Positions 1-7,799 of a stretch of DNA of 64,000 bases are shown here, piece after piece; positions within the stretch are counted from its first letter, which is position 1; each line of letters opens with the position of its first letter. A model generated the notes under the pieces. The model was not told the origin of the DNA and did no database searches. It saw only the letters and a program-made list of their open reading frames with translations. Origin of the DNA: an uncultured Bacteroidales bacterium (GTDB lineage: Bacteria > Bacteroidota > Bacteroidia > Bacteroidales > UBA932); contig ONEX01000014.1 of assembly GCA_900316955.1 (NCBI GenBank), positions 1-64,000 of the forward strand, written 5' to 3'. A program made the position numbers and the translations under genes.

Positions 1-1
1 A

Positions 2-76
2 AACATCGCGGGGAAGGTCTTCATTGAGTATGGCGTAGGCTCATCTCTCGCCGGGAACGTCTGGGCTGTACGATAA
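2..76 (+). CDS. possible 3' end of an upstream gene (partial)
   Basis: A reading frame open from the window edge ends with TAA at 74-76 after 24 codons. It reads like the tail of a real protein (…GKVFIEYGVGSSLAG…) but is too short to assign to a family. The real gene would begin outside the window. It could be chance. Confidence 0.3.
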   Translation, partial: NIAGKVFIEYGVGSSLAGNVWAVR

Positions 77-430
77 TTGGATTTATAGAGGAAATATAAA
101 TCTATTCTGTGACAATGCAAAATAGCCGGCCATCAGTAAACAATAAAGAGACAAGTAAAGGTATGCTCTTTTGCCGACAAAGACAATCGCACCCTGTGAA
201 TGGTTCTTCAAGGTGGCTCTGTCCCGCCGCGTCGATGCTGCGATGTACAAGTCCCGCTTGTACACGTGGAGGCGCTTCTGGCCGCGGTTTTCTGCTCAAA
301 TCTTTCGGAATCGGGAGCATATTGGCCGGTTTCTTCGAGACTTGTACATCAAAACGTCGTTCGGTGGATGATTACATGCACATGTCAGACTTGTGCGATT
401 ACTACGTCGGAATGCCAGTGCCCGTAAGAC

Positions 431-464
431 AAAAAAGGAGACAGTCTCTTTCGAAACTGTCTCC
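431..464 (-). terminator. terminator in repeat copy A
   Basis: Arms GGAGACAG and CTGTCTCC (437-444 and 457-464) are followed on the minus strand by a run of six T (431-436). It is the duplicate of the tRNA-Leu terminator and may now help end transcription of the M20 peptidase gene. Confidence 0.7.
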
Positions 465-469
465 TTCTG

Positions 470-507
470 TGCGGTAGGTGAGAGTCGAACTCACACACCC
501 CAACGGG
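470..507 (-). pseudogene. tRNA-Leu 3' fragment
   Basis: These 38 nt on the minus strand are identical to the last 38 nt of the tRNA-Leu(GAG) at 2957-3039: variable-region end, T arm, 3' acceptor strand and discriminator A. The upstream half of the tRNA is absent here, so no functional tRNA can be made from this copy in the present orientation. Confidence 0.88.
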
Positions 508-527
508 AGCCGTTTCCCGGCGGCGCG

Positions 528-1892
528 CTAGTAGTACTGATAGAACAGGGCGATGGACTCCATGCCGGCGAAGAGCTGGCGGAGGAGGTAGCTCTCGTTG
601 GGGGAGTGGATGGTGTCGCGCTCCAGGCCGAAGCCCATCAGGAGCGGGTCGATGCCCAGAATCCGCTGGAGGTCCGCCAGGACGGCGATGGAGCCGCCGC
701 CGCGGGACGGGACCGGCTCGATGCCGTACACCTCGGCCATCGCCTTCGCGGCGGCCTTGTAGCCGTCCGAGGTGATGGGAATGAGGAAGCCGTTGCCGCC
801 CTCGCAGGGCTGGACGTCGACCTTCGCGTACGGCGGGCAGATGGCGCGGAAATGCTTCTCGAAGAGCTCCGTGATCTTCGCGGAGGTCTGGTTCGGGACG
901 AGGCGCATGGAGATCTTCGCATGGGCCGTGGAAGGCAGGACGGTCTTCGCGCCCTTGCCGGTGTAGCCGCCCCAGATGCCGCACACGTCCAGGCACGGTC
1001 GGATGCCGACGCGCTCGAGGGTGGTGTACCCCTTCTCGCCCTTGACCTCGTTGATGTCCAGGAAAGCCTTGTACTCGTCCATGTCGAAGGGGGCGCGGGC
1101 CAGCATGGCGCGGTCCTCGGCGGAAAGCTCCACGACGTCGTCGTAGAAGCCGGGAACGGTGACGCGACCGTCGGCGTCGTGCAGGCTGGCGATCATCGCG
1201 CAGAGCGTGTTGATCGGGTTCGCCACCGCACCGCCGTAGTGGCCGGAGTGCAGGTCCTTGTTCGGGCCGGTTACGGTCACTTCCAGGTAGGAGAGGCCGC
1301 GCATGCCGCAGTTGATGGACGGGACCTTCTCGGAGATCATCGTGGTGTCGGACACCAGGATGATGTCGGCCTTCAGGAGGTCCTTGTGCTCCTCCGCCCA
1401 GGCGGCGAGGGAAGGACTGCCCACTTCCTCTTCGCCCTCGAAGATAAACTTCACGTTATGCCGCAGGAGGCCCTTCTTGAGCAGGAACTCGAACGCTTTC
1501 AGGTGCATGAACAGCTGGCCCTTGTCGTCGTTCGCGCCGCGGGCGTAGATGGCTTCCTCCCCGGTGGCCGGGTCCTTGGCGAGGACCGGCTGAAACGGGT
1601 CGGTGCGCCACTTCTCCAGCGGCTCCGGCGGCTGCACGTCGTAGTGGCCGTACACGAGCACCGTCTTCGCAGCGCCGGGGACGGTCTTGACGCCATAGAC
1701 GACGGGGTTGCCCTTGGTCTCGTACACGGCGGCCTTGTCGGCGCCGGCCGCGACGAGCAGTTCCGTCAGGCGGCGGGCGCAGCGGTACATGTCGGGCTTG
1801 TATTCCGGCTTCGCGCTGATGGAGGGGATGCGCAGCAGGGAGAAGAGCTCCTCGAAGAAGCGTTCGCGGTTCTGTTCGATATAGGCTTTCAT
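528..1892 (-). CDS. M20 family dipeptidase
   Basis: This is a 454-residue zinc metallopeptidase of the M20 (CNDP/PepV-like) group, which hydrolyses dipeptides or related amides. Expected metal and catalytic residues are visible: H83 and D85 in GHYDVQP, D122 in RGANDDKG, the Glu cluster 152-156 in EGEEE, D182, and the dimerisation-domain His in LHSGHYGG (about 215). A last His is seen in DTIHSPNE near the C-terminus. No signal peptide is present, so it should be cytoplasmic. The length is normal for the family. A TATTTTTG promoter element lies 17 nt before the ATG. It is the left gene of the segment bounded by the inverted repeats and ends with TAG. Confidence 0.9.
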   Translation of the reverse strand: MKAYIEQNRERFFEELFSLLRIPSISAKPEYKPDMYRCARRLTELLVAAGADKAAVYETKGNPVVYGVKTVPGAAKTVLVYGHYDVQPPEPLEKWRTDPFQPVLAKDPATGEEAIYARGANDDKGQLFMHLKAFEFLLKKGLLRHNVKFIFEGEEEVGSPSLAAWAEEHKDLLKADIILVSDTTMISEKVPSINCGMRGLSYLEVTVTGPNKDLHSGHYGGAVANPINTLCAMIASLHDADGRVTVPGFYDDVVELSAEDRAMLARAPFDMDEYKAFLDINEVKGEKGYTTLERVGIRPCLDVCGIWGGYTGKGAKTVLPSTAHAKISMRLVPNQTSAKITELFEKHFRAICPPYAKVDVQPCEGGNGFLIPITSDGYKAAAKAMAEVYGIEPVPSRGGGSIAVLADLQRILGIDPLLMGFGLERDTIHSPNESYLLRQLFAGMESIALFYQYY

Positions 1893-1909
1893 CTTGTCAG
1901 TGTTTTCTA

Positions 1910-1917
1910 CAAAAATA
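1910..1917 (-). promoter_or_regulatory. -7 promoter box for the M20 peptidase
   Basis: TATTTTTG on the minus strand matches the Bacteroidetes TAnnTTTG -7 element, 17 nt upstream of the start codon. Confidence 0.6.
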
Positions 1918-1989
1918 ACAAAAAACGTAAAACTAGACGCACTTTCGGGAATATTTCATAACTTTAAAGGCTGAAACTAACCACACGCC

Positions 1990-2913
1990 ATGAAAGAGAT
2001 CCTGCAATACCTTTGCACCTGGAAGTTCTGGAAGGAGCTGTTCATCATGACCCTGGGCATGGCCATCGCGGCCGCCGCCGTCTATTATTTCATGATGCCC
2101 GGCAAGCTGGTGCTGGGGTCCATCTCCGGTCTTTCCATCGTCATCTCTAACCTGTTCATGATGATGGGCATCCCGCTCAAGGTCTCTGCGGTCGTCACGG
2201 CCATCAACGCCATCCTCCTGGTGATGGCCTGGCTGCTGATCGGCAAGGAATTCGGCGCCAAGACCGTGTACACGGCCATGATCCTGGGTCCGCTCCTGGA
2301 ATTCTGGGAGAAGGTGTGCCCCTACGAGCGCCTCATCGAGGCCGGGCAGAGCTCCGTGATGGGCGACCCGCTGCTGGACCTGATCTGTTTCGTGCTCGTG
2401 GTGAGCATCTCGCAGACGATCCTCTTCTCGATCAACGCCTCCACCGGCGGCCTGGACATCCTCGCCAAGATCGTCAACAAGTACCTGCACTTCGACATCG
2501 GCGTGTCCGTGACCGTCGCCGGCGCCATCATCTGCTGCACCGCCTTCGCCATCAACCCGTTCCGGATGGTCGTCCTCGGCCTGATCGGCACCTGGATGAA
2601 CGGTCTCGCCCTGGACTACTTCATGGCCAGCGTGAACAAGCGCAAGCGCATCTGCATCGTCTCCGACCGCAGCGAGGAGATCCGCGCCTACATCGTGGAA
2701 ACCCTCGAACGCGGCTGCACCCTGTATGACGTCCGCGGCGGCCATTCCGGCGACCCCCACGTGGAAATCCAGGCCCTCCTCACCCAGGACGAGTTCTCCC
2801 ACGTGATGGACTTCGTGAAAAAGAACGACATCCACGCCTTCATCACCGCCGGCAACGTGAGCGAAGTTTACGGCATGTGGAACAAGTCCAAACACAAGAA
2901 AGTCGAAAAATAA
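1990..2913 (+). CDS. YitT family membrane protein (DUF2179 C-terminus)
   Basis: The 307-residue protein has about five or six hydrophobic segments in the first 220 residues, in the YitT (DUF161) pattern (ISGLSIVISNL, STGGLDILAKI). A soluble DUF2179-like domain follows (about 220-300, with GCTLYDVRGGHSG). Family members are inner-membrane proteins of unknown transport function. It diverges from the M20 peptidase gene and is followed after 43 nt by tRNA-Leu. The start is the first ATG after the intergenic region. Confidence 0.85.
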   Translation: MKEILQYLCTWKFWKELFIMTLGMAIAAAAVYYFMMPGKLVLGSISGLSIVISNLFMMMGIPLKVSAVVTAINAILLVMAWLLIGKEFGAKTVYTAMILGPLLEFWEKVCPYERLIEAGQSSVMGDPLLDLICFVLVVSISQTILFSINASTGGLDILAKIVNKYLHFDIGVSVTVAGAIICCTAFAINPFRMVVLGLIGTWMNGLALDYFMASVNKRKRICIVSDRSEEIRAYIVETLERGCTLYDVRGGHSGDPHVEIQALLTQDEFSHVMDFVKKNDIHAFITAGNVSEVYGMWNKSKHKKVEK

Positions 2914-2944
2914 TTTGCAGTTTCGGTTTTTTACCGTATATTTG
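2913..2944 (+). promoter_or_regulatory. promoter of tRNA-Leu
   Basis: TTTG at 2913-2916 (-33) and TATATTTG at 2937-2944 (-7) are separated by 20 nt, the Bacteroidetes housekeeping spacing. The -7 box ends 12 nt before the tRNA. The promoter overlaps the stop region of the YitT gene, so the tRNA has its own start site. Confidence 0.75.
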
Positions 2945-2956
2945 CAGTCCCAATTC

Positions 2957-3039
2957 GCGGTAGTGGTGAAATGGTAGACACGCTACTTTGAGGGGGTAGT
3001 GCCCGTTGGGGTGTGTGAGTTCGACTCTCACCTACCGCA
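2957..3039 (+). tRNA. tRNA-Leu(GAG)
   Basis: It is an 83-nt type II tRNA. The acceptor strands GCGGTAG and CTACCGC pair perfectly. The D region contains GGTAGACAC, the anticodon stem CTACT/GGTAG encloses TTGAGGG with anticodon GAG, a long variable arm follows, and the T arm TGAG-TTCGACT-CTCA is intact. The discriminator is A and CCA is not encoded. The last 38 nt are duplicated, inverted, at 470-507. Confidence 0.95.
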
Positions 3040-3268
3040 CAGAAGGAGACAGTTTCGAAAGAGGCTGTCTCCTTTTTTGTCTTACGGGCACTGGCATTCC
3101 GACGTAGTAATCGCACAAGTCTGACATGTGCAGATAATCATTCGCTAAACGTCGTTTTGATGTACAAGTCTCGAAGAAACCGGCCAATATGCTCCCGATT
3201 CCGAAAGATTCGAGCAGAAAACCGCGGCCAGAAGCGCCTCCACGTGTACAAGCGAGACATGTACATCG
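3002..3268 (+). repeat. inverted repeat copy B
   Basis: This partner of 241-507 is about 96% identical by eye count. It begins at the variable region of tRNA-Leu and runs 229 nt past its 3' end. Similarity fades after about 3277. Confidence 0.9.
3045..3078 (+). terminator. terminator of tRNA-Leu
   Basis: Arms GGAGACAG (3045-3052) and CTGTCTCC (3065-3072) form a hairpin followed by six T, starting 6 nt after the tRNA. Confidence 0.85.
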
Positions 3269-3359
3269 CAACATCAAGGCCAGAACCCGCTGGACGGAAG
3301 CGGCCTTCTTGGCTTTTGCCAAACAATTGCTATCTTTACCTCAACTAAATCAATCACTT

Positions 3360-3431
3360 ATGGCAAAGTCTGACGTCAAGAAGATCAAGACTTCCCTCCA
3401 GCGGAGAGGTATCCCCTTCGAGCGCAAATAA
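3360..3431 (+). CDS. small basic ORF, 23 residues
   Basis: A 23-codon ORF (MAKSDVKKIKTSL…, seven Lys and three Arg) follows a good promoter-like pair: TTTG near 3315 and TATCTTTA at 3331-3338, with an A/T-rich leader just before the ATG. I do not recognise it. It starts about 90 nt beyond the inverted repeat and ends 27 nt before the convergent MFS gene. It may be a real micro-protein, a leader peptide relic or chance. Confidence 0.35.
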   Translation: MAKSDVKKIKTSLQRRGIPFERK

Positions 3432-3457
3432 TTCTTTATTTCAGATAACCGCCCGGA

Positions 3458-4819
3458 CTAGTCCTCCTTGTTGCGGAGGTACTTCCACCCGACGACAGGG
3501 AGGATAAATGCGATCAGGCAGGCGATGATCCAGAAGATGGACACCGGCCCGAAATCATAGACGCCGTCGGCGGCGTGGCCCTCGATCAGGAAGCCGGAGA
3601 CGATGGACTGCGCGCCGGCGGCGGCATAGCTGGAGATGCCCACGATGCCGAGGGCGGCGCCGGTGGCCTTGCGCGGGACGAAGTCCAGCGCCATCAGGCC
3701 GGCGACGATGCAGAACACCACGCTGAAGGCCATGCTGAAGAGGGCGATGTACAGGATGTTCATCCAGTAGGTCCCGCCCGTGAACAGGAAGAGGGCCAGC
3801 GTCACGACCGTCAGGGCGCCGGCGATGACCACCGGCCGCGCGCGGTTCCCGTGGAACAGGCGGTCGGAAATCCAGCCGGCGAGGAGGTTGCCCACCACGC
3901 CGAAGGCCTCGGAGATGCCGATAATCTGCGTGGCGCTTTCCAGCGAGAAGGTCTTCTGTTTCTGGAGGAACAGCACCCCCCAGTCGCTCACCGCGTGCTG
4001 CGTAATATAGATGAAGGCGCTGGAGATGGCGATGACCCAGATGCCGGGATGGCGGAACACCCACTTCTGGAGCTCCTTCGTAGGCTTCTGGTCCAGCGTC
4101 TTGAGCGGTTCGCCTGCCAGTTCCTGCACGGTGGGAAGCCCCATGCTTTCCGGCGTGTCGGAAATGAACACCAGGGCGATGATGGTGCCGATGACACCCG
4201 CCGCGGCCGCGGCGATGAAGCCCCACTGCCAGCCGGCCCAGGCCACGATGAAACCGGTGACGATCATCGTGACAGCCTTGCCGAAGGAAGGCGTGGAACT
4301 GAAGATGCTGTACATGGTTCCGCGCTTGTTCAGCGGGAACCAGCGGGAAAGGCTGATCGTGCCGGGCGGCGAGCCCATGGACTGGACCCAGCCGTTCACG
4401 CCCCAGAGGACGGCGAAGCACAGCAGCATCACCAGGGAGCCGATGCCCAGCGGCCCGTGCAGCAGCCCCAGGACGCCGAGCGTCACGTTGATGACAGCCG
4501 AAATCCCCAGGCCCCAGGCCATGAAGCGCCGGATGTTGCAGTAGTCCGCGATGAAGCCGTTGCTGAACTTGCCGGCCGCATAGACAAAGTAGAAGATGGA
4601 GCCGATGACGCCGAGTTCCCCGGCCGAAAGGACGCCTCCGTCGATGATGGGCTGCTTCACCACACCGAGGGTCATCCGGCACACATAGTAGAAGATATAG
4701 GCCGTGGTGACGCCCCAGAACGTACGGGTCCTGAGCCGCTTGTATTCTTCATCCACCTTGTCGGCGGGCACCTTCTCCGCGGAAGGCTTGCTGATCCGGA
4801 AGTAACTGTACAGCGACAT
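3458..4819 (-). CDS. MFS transporter, organophosphate:Pi antiporter type
   Basis: The 453-residue inner-membrane protein has twelve predicted transmembrane helices and the GlpT/UhpT/UhpC-like N-terminal pattern (TAYIFYYVCRMTLGVVKQPI, IGSIFYFVYAAGKFSNGFIAD). Members exchange glycerol-3-phosphate or hexose phosphates for phosphate, and some act as sensors. The substrate cannot be read from sequence. It is the last gene of a three-gene minus-strand operon (M28 peptidase, HAD hydrolase, this gene), 9 nt after the HAD stop. A sugar-phosphate carrier next to a HAD phosphatase is consistent but not proof of a joint role. It ends with TAG. Confidence 0.83.
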   Translation of the reverse strand: MSLYSYFRISKPSAEKVPADKVDEEYKRLRTRTFWGVTTAYIFYYVCRMTLGVVKQPIIDGGVLSAGELGVIGSIFYFVYAAGKFSNGFIADYCNIRRFMAWGLGISAVINVTLGVLGLLHGPLGIGSLVMLLCFAVLWGVNGWVQSMGSPPGTISLSRWFPLNKRGTMYSIFSSTPSFGKAVTMIVTGFIVAWAGWQWGFIAAAAAGVIGTIIALVFISDTPESMGLPTVQELAGEPLKTLDQKPTKELQKWVFRHPGIWVIAISSAFIYITQHAVSDWGVLFLQKQKTFSLESATQIIGISEAFGVVGNLLAGWISDRLFHGNRARPVVIAGALTVVTLALFLFTGGTYWMNILYIALFSMAFSVVFCIVAGLMALDFVPRKATGAALGIVGISSYAAAGAQSIVSGFLIEGHAADGVYDFGPVSIFWIIACLIAFILPVVGWKYLRNKED

Positions 4820-4828
4820 GGCCCAAAG

Positions 4829-5443
4829 TTACAAATAATTTGCGATACACGCGCCGAGGTCCGTTCCCTGCACGTACAGGGTGGCCTGCCAGCCGGCGGC
4901 CCGGGCGCCGTCCACGTTCTTCTGCGAGTCGTCCACGAAGAGGATCTCCGCCGGCGGGAAGCCGATTTCGGCGGCCACCGCGTCGAAGATCTCCCGCGCG
5001 GGCTTCATCATCTTCATCCGGCAGGAAAGGAACTCCTTCCGGAACACCCGCTGCCAGTCGAGCCCGCTCTCCTCGTAGATCTCGTGCATCCGCGCCGTGG
5101 AGATCTCGTTGTTGTTCGAGAGCCCATAGACGGGATACTTTTCCGCGAGGCGCTCCAGCAGCGGCACTTTCGCCGGGTCCATGCCCGTGAGAAGGCCCGC
5201 CATCGCGCGGTCCACATCGGCCGGGACACAGCCCGGGCGGGAGTCCGCCAGCACCGCGGCGCGGAATTCGTCCGCGGTAATGAGGCCGGCCTCCATGTCG
5301 CCGTAGATGCCCTTCTGGTGGCTCAGATCCAGGATTTCCGTGATCCGCTCATACCCGAGGATCTCCCGGAACGAGCGGACGCAGTTGTCGAAGTCCAGGT
5401 CGATGAGGACCCCGCCGAGGTCGAAGACAATCGCGCGGATCAT
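4829..5443 (-). CDS. HAD superfamily hydrolase, subfamily IA
   Basis: This 204-residue cytoplasmic phosphatase-like protein shows motif I FDLGGVLIDLD (nucleophile D8, with Gly at the +2 position as in YihX-type proteins), motif II LSNNNE, a motif III Lys in MKPAREIF and motif IV FVDDSQKN. YihX in E. coli is a glucose-1-phosphatase, but other members have different sugar-phosphate or epoxide substrates, so the substrate is open. Its ATG overlaps the stop of the M28 peptidase gene by 4 nt (ATGA), so the two are translationally coupled. Confidence 0.85.
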   Translation of the reverse strand: MIRAIVFDLGGVLIDLDFDNCVRSFREILGYERITEILDLSHQKGIYGDMEAGLITADEFRAAVLADSRPGCVPADVDRAMAGLLTGMDPAKVPLLERLAEKYPVYGLSNNNEISTARMHEIYEESGLDWQRVFRKEFLSCRMKMMKPAREIFDAVAAEIGFPPAEILFVDDSQKNVDGARAAGWQATLYVQGTDLGACIANYL

Positions 5444-6903
5444 TTGAACAGTCCTTCCCGGGAAAGGAGGTGGTCCAGGTTCGCGAGGCCGTAGGCCGCC
5501 ACGGCCTGGACGACGGCGGAATGCTCCATATAGGCGGGGATGAGCTTGTCGTACAGGTCATCCTCCGTATGCCAGATGTCGCGGTAGATGAAGTCGTAGC
5601 CGAACACGTCGCGCTCCCGGAAGGAGATGGCGGGGATGCCGTTCATCGAGAAGTACGCGTGGTCCGAGCCGCCCGCCCGGGTGGGCCGGGGCTGCGGCTC
5701 CCCTTCCCGCTTGATCACCTCGAAGGGAATGTCCGGATTGTAGTCCTTGAGCGGCTCGCAGGCCTTCACGAAGTCGTCGTACATGGCCGGCGGGACCGTG
5801 ATGGACGAGGCCGCCAGCGGGCCGCCGTCGCGGTTGAAGTAGTTGGAGATCTTGTCCCAGGGGATGGTCTTGTTCTGCACGAAGTACTTGGAGCCCAGCA
5901 GGCCGTATTCCTCGCCGGTCCAGATGCAGAACATGATGGAGCGCTTGGGCTTCGCGCCGGCGGCGGCGAGCAGGCGGGCCGCCTCCAGCGTCACGCACAC
6001 GCCCTGGCCGTCGTCCGTGGAGCCGGTGGCGATGTCGTAGGCGTCCAGGTGGCTGCCCATCATCACGTACTCGTCGGGATACTTGCTTCCCTTGATGACG
6101 CCGAGGATGTTATGGTACTTCATCGGCCCCGGGAAGAAATGGTTGCGGATGTCGAACTCCAGCTGGAAGTCCTGCCGGTCCACGACCTTCTGCTTGATGA
6201 TCTCGAACTGGTGCTCGTCCAGGAGGATGTCGCAGGCCTTGGGGAGGTTGTCCATCGTCAGGTCGAAGCACATGGCGCGGTTGTAGAGCACCTGCATGGG
6301 CAGCTTCGCCGGGCGGATGAAGCCGGCGACCCCGGCATCGACCATCTGGCGGTAGAACAGGACGGAGCCTTCCTCGCCCTTGGCGAGATGGGCGGCGCGG
6401 GTGGAATCGGCCTTGGCGCTCGCGTCGATGGCGAGGCCGCTCGTCGAGCCGGTCTCCAGCAGCACCCAGGAGCCCTTCAGGGCGCCTTTGATGCGGTCGA
6501 AGTCCCGCTGGGTCTTGGGTTCCAGGTACACGCGGCCTTTCTGAGGCCCGCGCGTGCCGGCCGTGTAGGCGGGCGTCCCGAAATGCAGGGTCATGCCGTC
6601 CTCGGACAGCATCCGGCCGTACCAGGGACCGCGGTCGAAGCCCACGTTGATGGTGACGGCTTCCTGGATCCGCACCTCCAGGCCCCAGGCGCGGAACTGC
6701 TCCGCCACCCAGTCCTCGGCGTGGTTGAGCATGTGGGAGCCGACGATGCGGCCGCCGATGTTGCGGGCGATGTAGTCCGCGTGTTCCATCGTCCGGTTGT
6801 CGGTCTTGCCCAGTTCCAGGACGGTTTTCGTGACTTTGTCCTGCGCCTGCAGGGAGAGCGTGGCGAAGAGGACCGCCAGCAGCAGAAGTGCCTTGTGTTT
6901 CAT
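5440..6903 (-). CDS. secreted M28 family zinc peptidase
   Basis: The 487-residue exported protein has signal peptide residues 1-20 (LLLLAVLFATLSLQA) and is probably periplasmic. A PA-like insert lies at about 100-210. The M28 catalytic domain shows H285 and D287 (GSHLDAYD), D297 (GSTDDGQG), the Glu pair 331-332 (WTGEEYG) and H415 (GGSDHAYF). Such enzymes are aminopeptidases or carboxypeptidase Q-like dipeptidases. It is the first gene of its operon, with a TATCTTTG -7 box at 6926-6933. Confidence 0.9.
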   Translation of the reverse strand: MKHKALLLLAVLFATLSLQAQDKVTKTVLELGKTDNRTMEHADYIARNIGGRIVGSHMLNHAEDWVAEQFRAWGLEVRIQEAVTINVGFDRGPWYGRMLSEDGMTLHFGTPAYTAGTRGPQKGRVYLEPKTQRDFDRIKGALKGSWVLLETGSTSGLAIDASAKADSTRAAHLAKGEEGSVLFYRQMVDAGVAGFIRPAKLPMQVLYNRAMCFDLTMDNLPKACDILLDEHQFEIIKQKVVDRQDFQLEFDIRNHFFPGPMKYHNILGVIKGSKYPDEYVMMGSHLDAYDIATGSTDDGQGVCVTLEAARLLAAAGAKPKRSIMFCIWTGEEYGLLGSKYFVQNKTIPWDKISNYFNRDGGPLAASSITVPPAMYDDFVKACEPLKDYNPDIPFEVIKREGEPQPRPTRAGGSDHAYFSMNGIPAISFRERDVFGYDFIYRDIWHTEDDLYDKLIPAYMEHSAVVQAVAAYGLANLDHLLSREGLFK

Positions 6904-6925
6904 CCGTTTTACATTTTACTGTTTA

Positions 6926-6952
6926 CAAAGATAGAAAAAAGAAGTACCTTTG
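6926..6952. promoter_or_regulatory. divergent promoters, M28 peptidase and membrane protein
   Basis: TATCTTTG on the minus strand (6926-6933) serves the peptidase operon. TACCTTTG on the plus strand (6945-6952) serves the gene at 6983. The boxes are 11 nt apart, so the two polymerases would compete. Confidence 0.65.
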
Positions 6953-6982
6953 TAAAGAACGAAACCAAAAAACCTGAAAACA

Positions 6983-7732
6983 ATGGCAATACTCTCGACC
7001 AAGGAAGTCCGGATGTATCTCCGGATCCGGAATCTCTGCGGACTGCTCGGCATCATTCTCCCCTGGATCGCCCTCTTCTCCGCCGGAATCGTCATGAACA
7101 AGCCTGAAGGATGGTGGTGGAGCATCTCGGCCACCTATTACCAGAGCCCCGCCCTGGTCGGTGTCCTCGTTCCCGCCTGCATCGTGATGATGTCCTACAT
7201 CGGCTATGACTGGAAAGACAACCTCATCACCACGCTCACCGGCCTGTTCGGACTCGGCATCGTCCTGTTCCCCTGCAAGGTGGACTGGATCGCCGACGGT
7301 TCCGCCGTGGGATTCTTCCAGCTTCCCATCGAGGTTTCCCAGATCGTCCATACGGCCTGCGCCCTGCTGTTCTTCCTGTGCGCCGCCATCAACACCCTCT
7401 GCCAGTTCACCAAGCACGGCAGCAAGATGACGGACCGGAAGAAAGTCCGCAATCTCATCTACCGCATCTGCGGCTGGGGCATGATCGGCTTCGAAGCCCT
7501 CCTCGTCGTGCTCGTCCTCCTCGGTGCCCCGGGCTGGGTGGTGATGGTCATCGAAATCTTCCTCCTGCACCTGTTCGGCTTCGCCTGGCTCGTCAAGGGC
7601 GAGTTCTTCCCCTTCCTCAACGACAAGGAAGAAGAGGCCGAAGAATCGCTCCCGGAAGACGACGAACCCATGGTCGGCGCCGGCCCCGGCGGGTCGCACA
7701 AGGCCCCCAAGATCCGGATGGAGGTGGATTGA
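6983..7732 (+). CDS. integral membrane protein, unknown function
   Basis: The 249-residue protein has about six hydrophobic helices between residues 18 and 200 (LLGIILPWIALFSAGIV, VGVLVPACIVMMSYIG, IVHTACALLFFLCAAI). An acidic tail follows (EEEAEESLPEDDEP) and then a short basic end. The Trp-rich loop EGWWWSISATYY after helix 1 resembles DUF998/Frag1-like proteins, but I cannot assign a family. It is monocistronic, with a TACCTTTG promoter upstream and a strong terminator downstream. Confidence 0.75.
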   Translation: MAILSTKEVRMYLRIRNLCGLLGIILPWIALFSAGIVMNKPEGWWWSISATYYQSPALVGVLVPACIVMMSYIGYDWKDNLITTLTGLFGLGIVLFPCKVDWIADGSAVGFFQLPIEVSQIVHTACALLFFLCAAINTLCQFTKHGSKMTDRKKVRNLIYRICGWGMIGFEALLVVLVLLGAPGWVVMVIEIFLLHLFGFAWLVKGEFFPFLNDKEEEAEESLPEDDEPMVGAGPGGSHKAPKIRMEVD

Positions 7733-7751
7733 CGCCCTTCCCGGAACAGAA

Positions 7752-7783
7752 AACCCCGGCCTCTCCAGAAGCCGGGGTTCTTT
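7752..7783. terminator. bidirectional terminator between convergent genes
   Basis: A perfect 9-bp stem, AACCCCGGC (7752-7760) with GCCGGGGTT (7771-7779), ends in TCTTT on the plus strand and TTTTCTG on the minus strand. It separates the membrane protein gene from the gene ending at 7800. Confidence 0.8.
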
Positions 7784-7799
7784 GTGCGCGGAGCTGCGG

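Larger units (their letters stand above)
241..507 (-). repeat. inverted repeat copy A (tRNA-Leu 3' end plus flank)
   Basis: Read on the minus strand, this segment aligns without gaps to 3002-3268 on the plus strand, with about 11 mismatches in 267 nt counted by eye. It starts inside the tRNA (variable loop side) and runs through the tRNA 3' end, the terminator and about 190 bp of flank. The two copies face each other across the M20 peptidase and YitT genes and the 5' half of the tRNA. Confidence 0.9.
77..527. other. gene-free stretch holding inverted-repeat copy A
   Basis: No convincing gene lies here. From about 241 to 507 it carries an inverted copy of the sequence at 3002-3268, including a 3' fragment of tRNA-Leu and its terminator. 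Bases 77-230 are lower in GC than the surroundings. On the minus strand they contain a TACCTTTA element that resembles a Bacteroidetes -7 box but is followed only by a 16-codon ORF. Confidence 0.6.

Noticed and set aside
470-507. A second functional tRNA-Leu
   Set aside because: Only the 3' 38 nt are present; the 5' acceptor strand, D arm and anticodon are missing in this orientation.
393-1961. 522-codon open frame opposite the M20 peptidase
   Set aside because: Antisense shadow; it also runs through the tRNA fragment and terminator.
1-3440. A complete integrative element in tRNA-Leu
   Set aside because: No integrase or mobilisation gene lies between the repeats and the copies are inverted, not direct as att sites would be.
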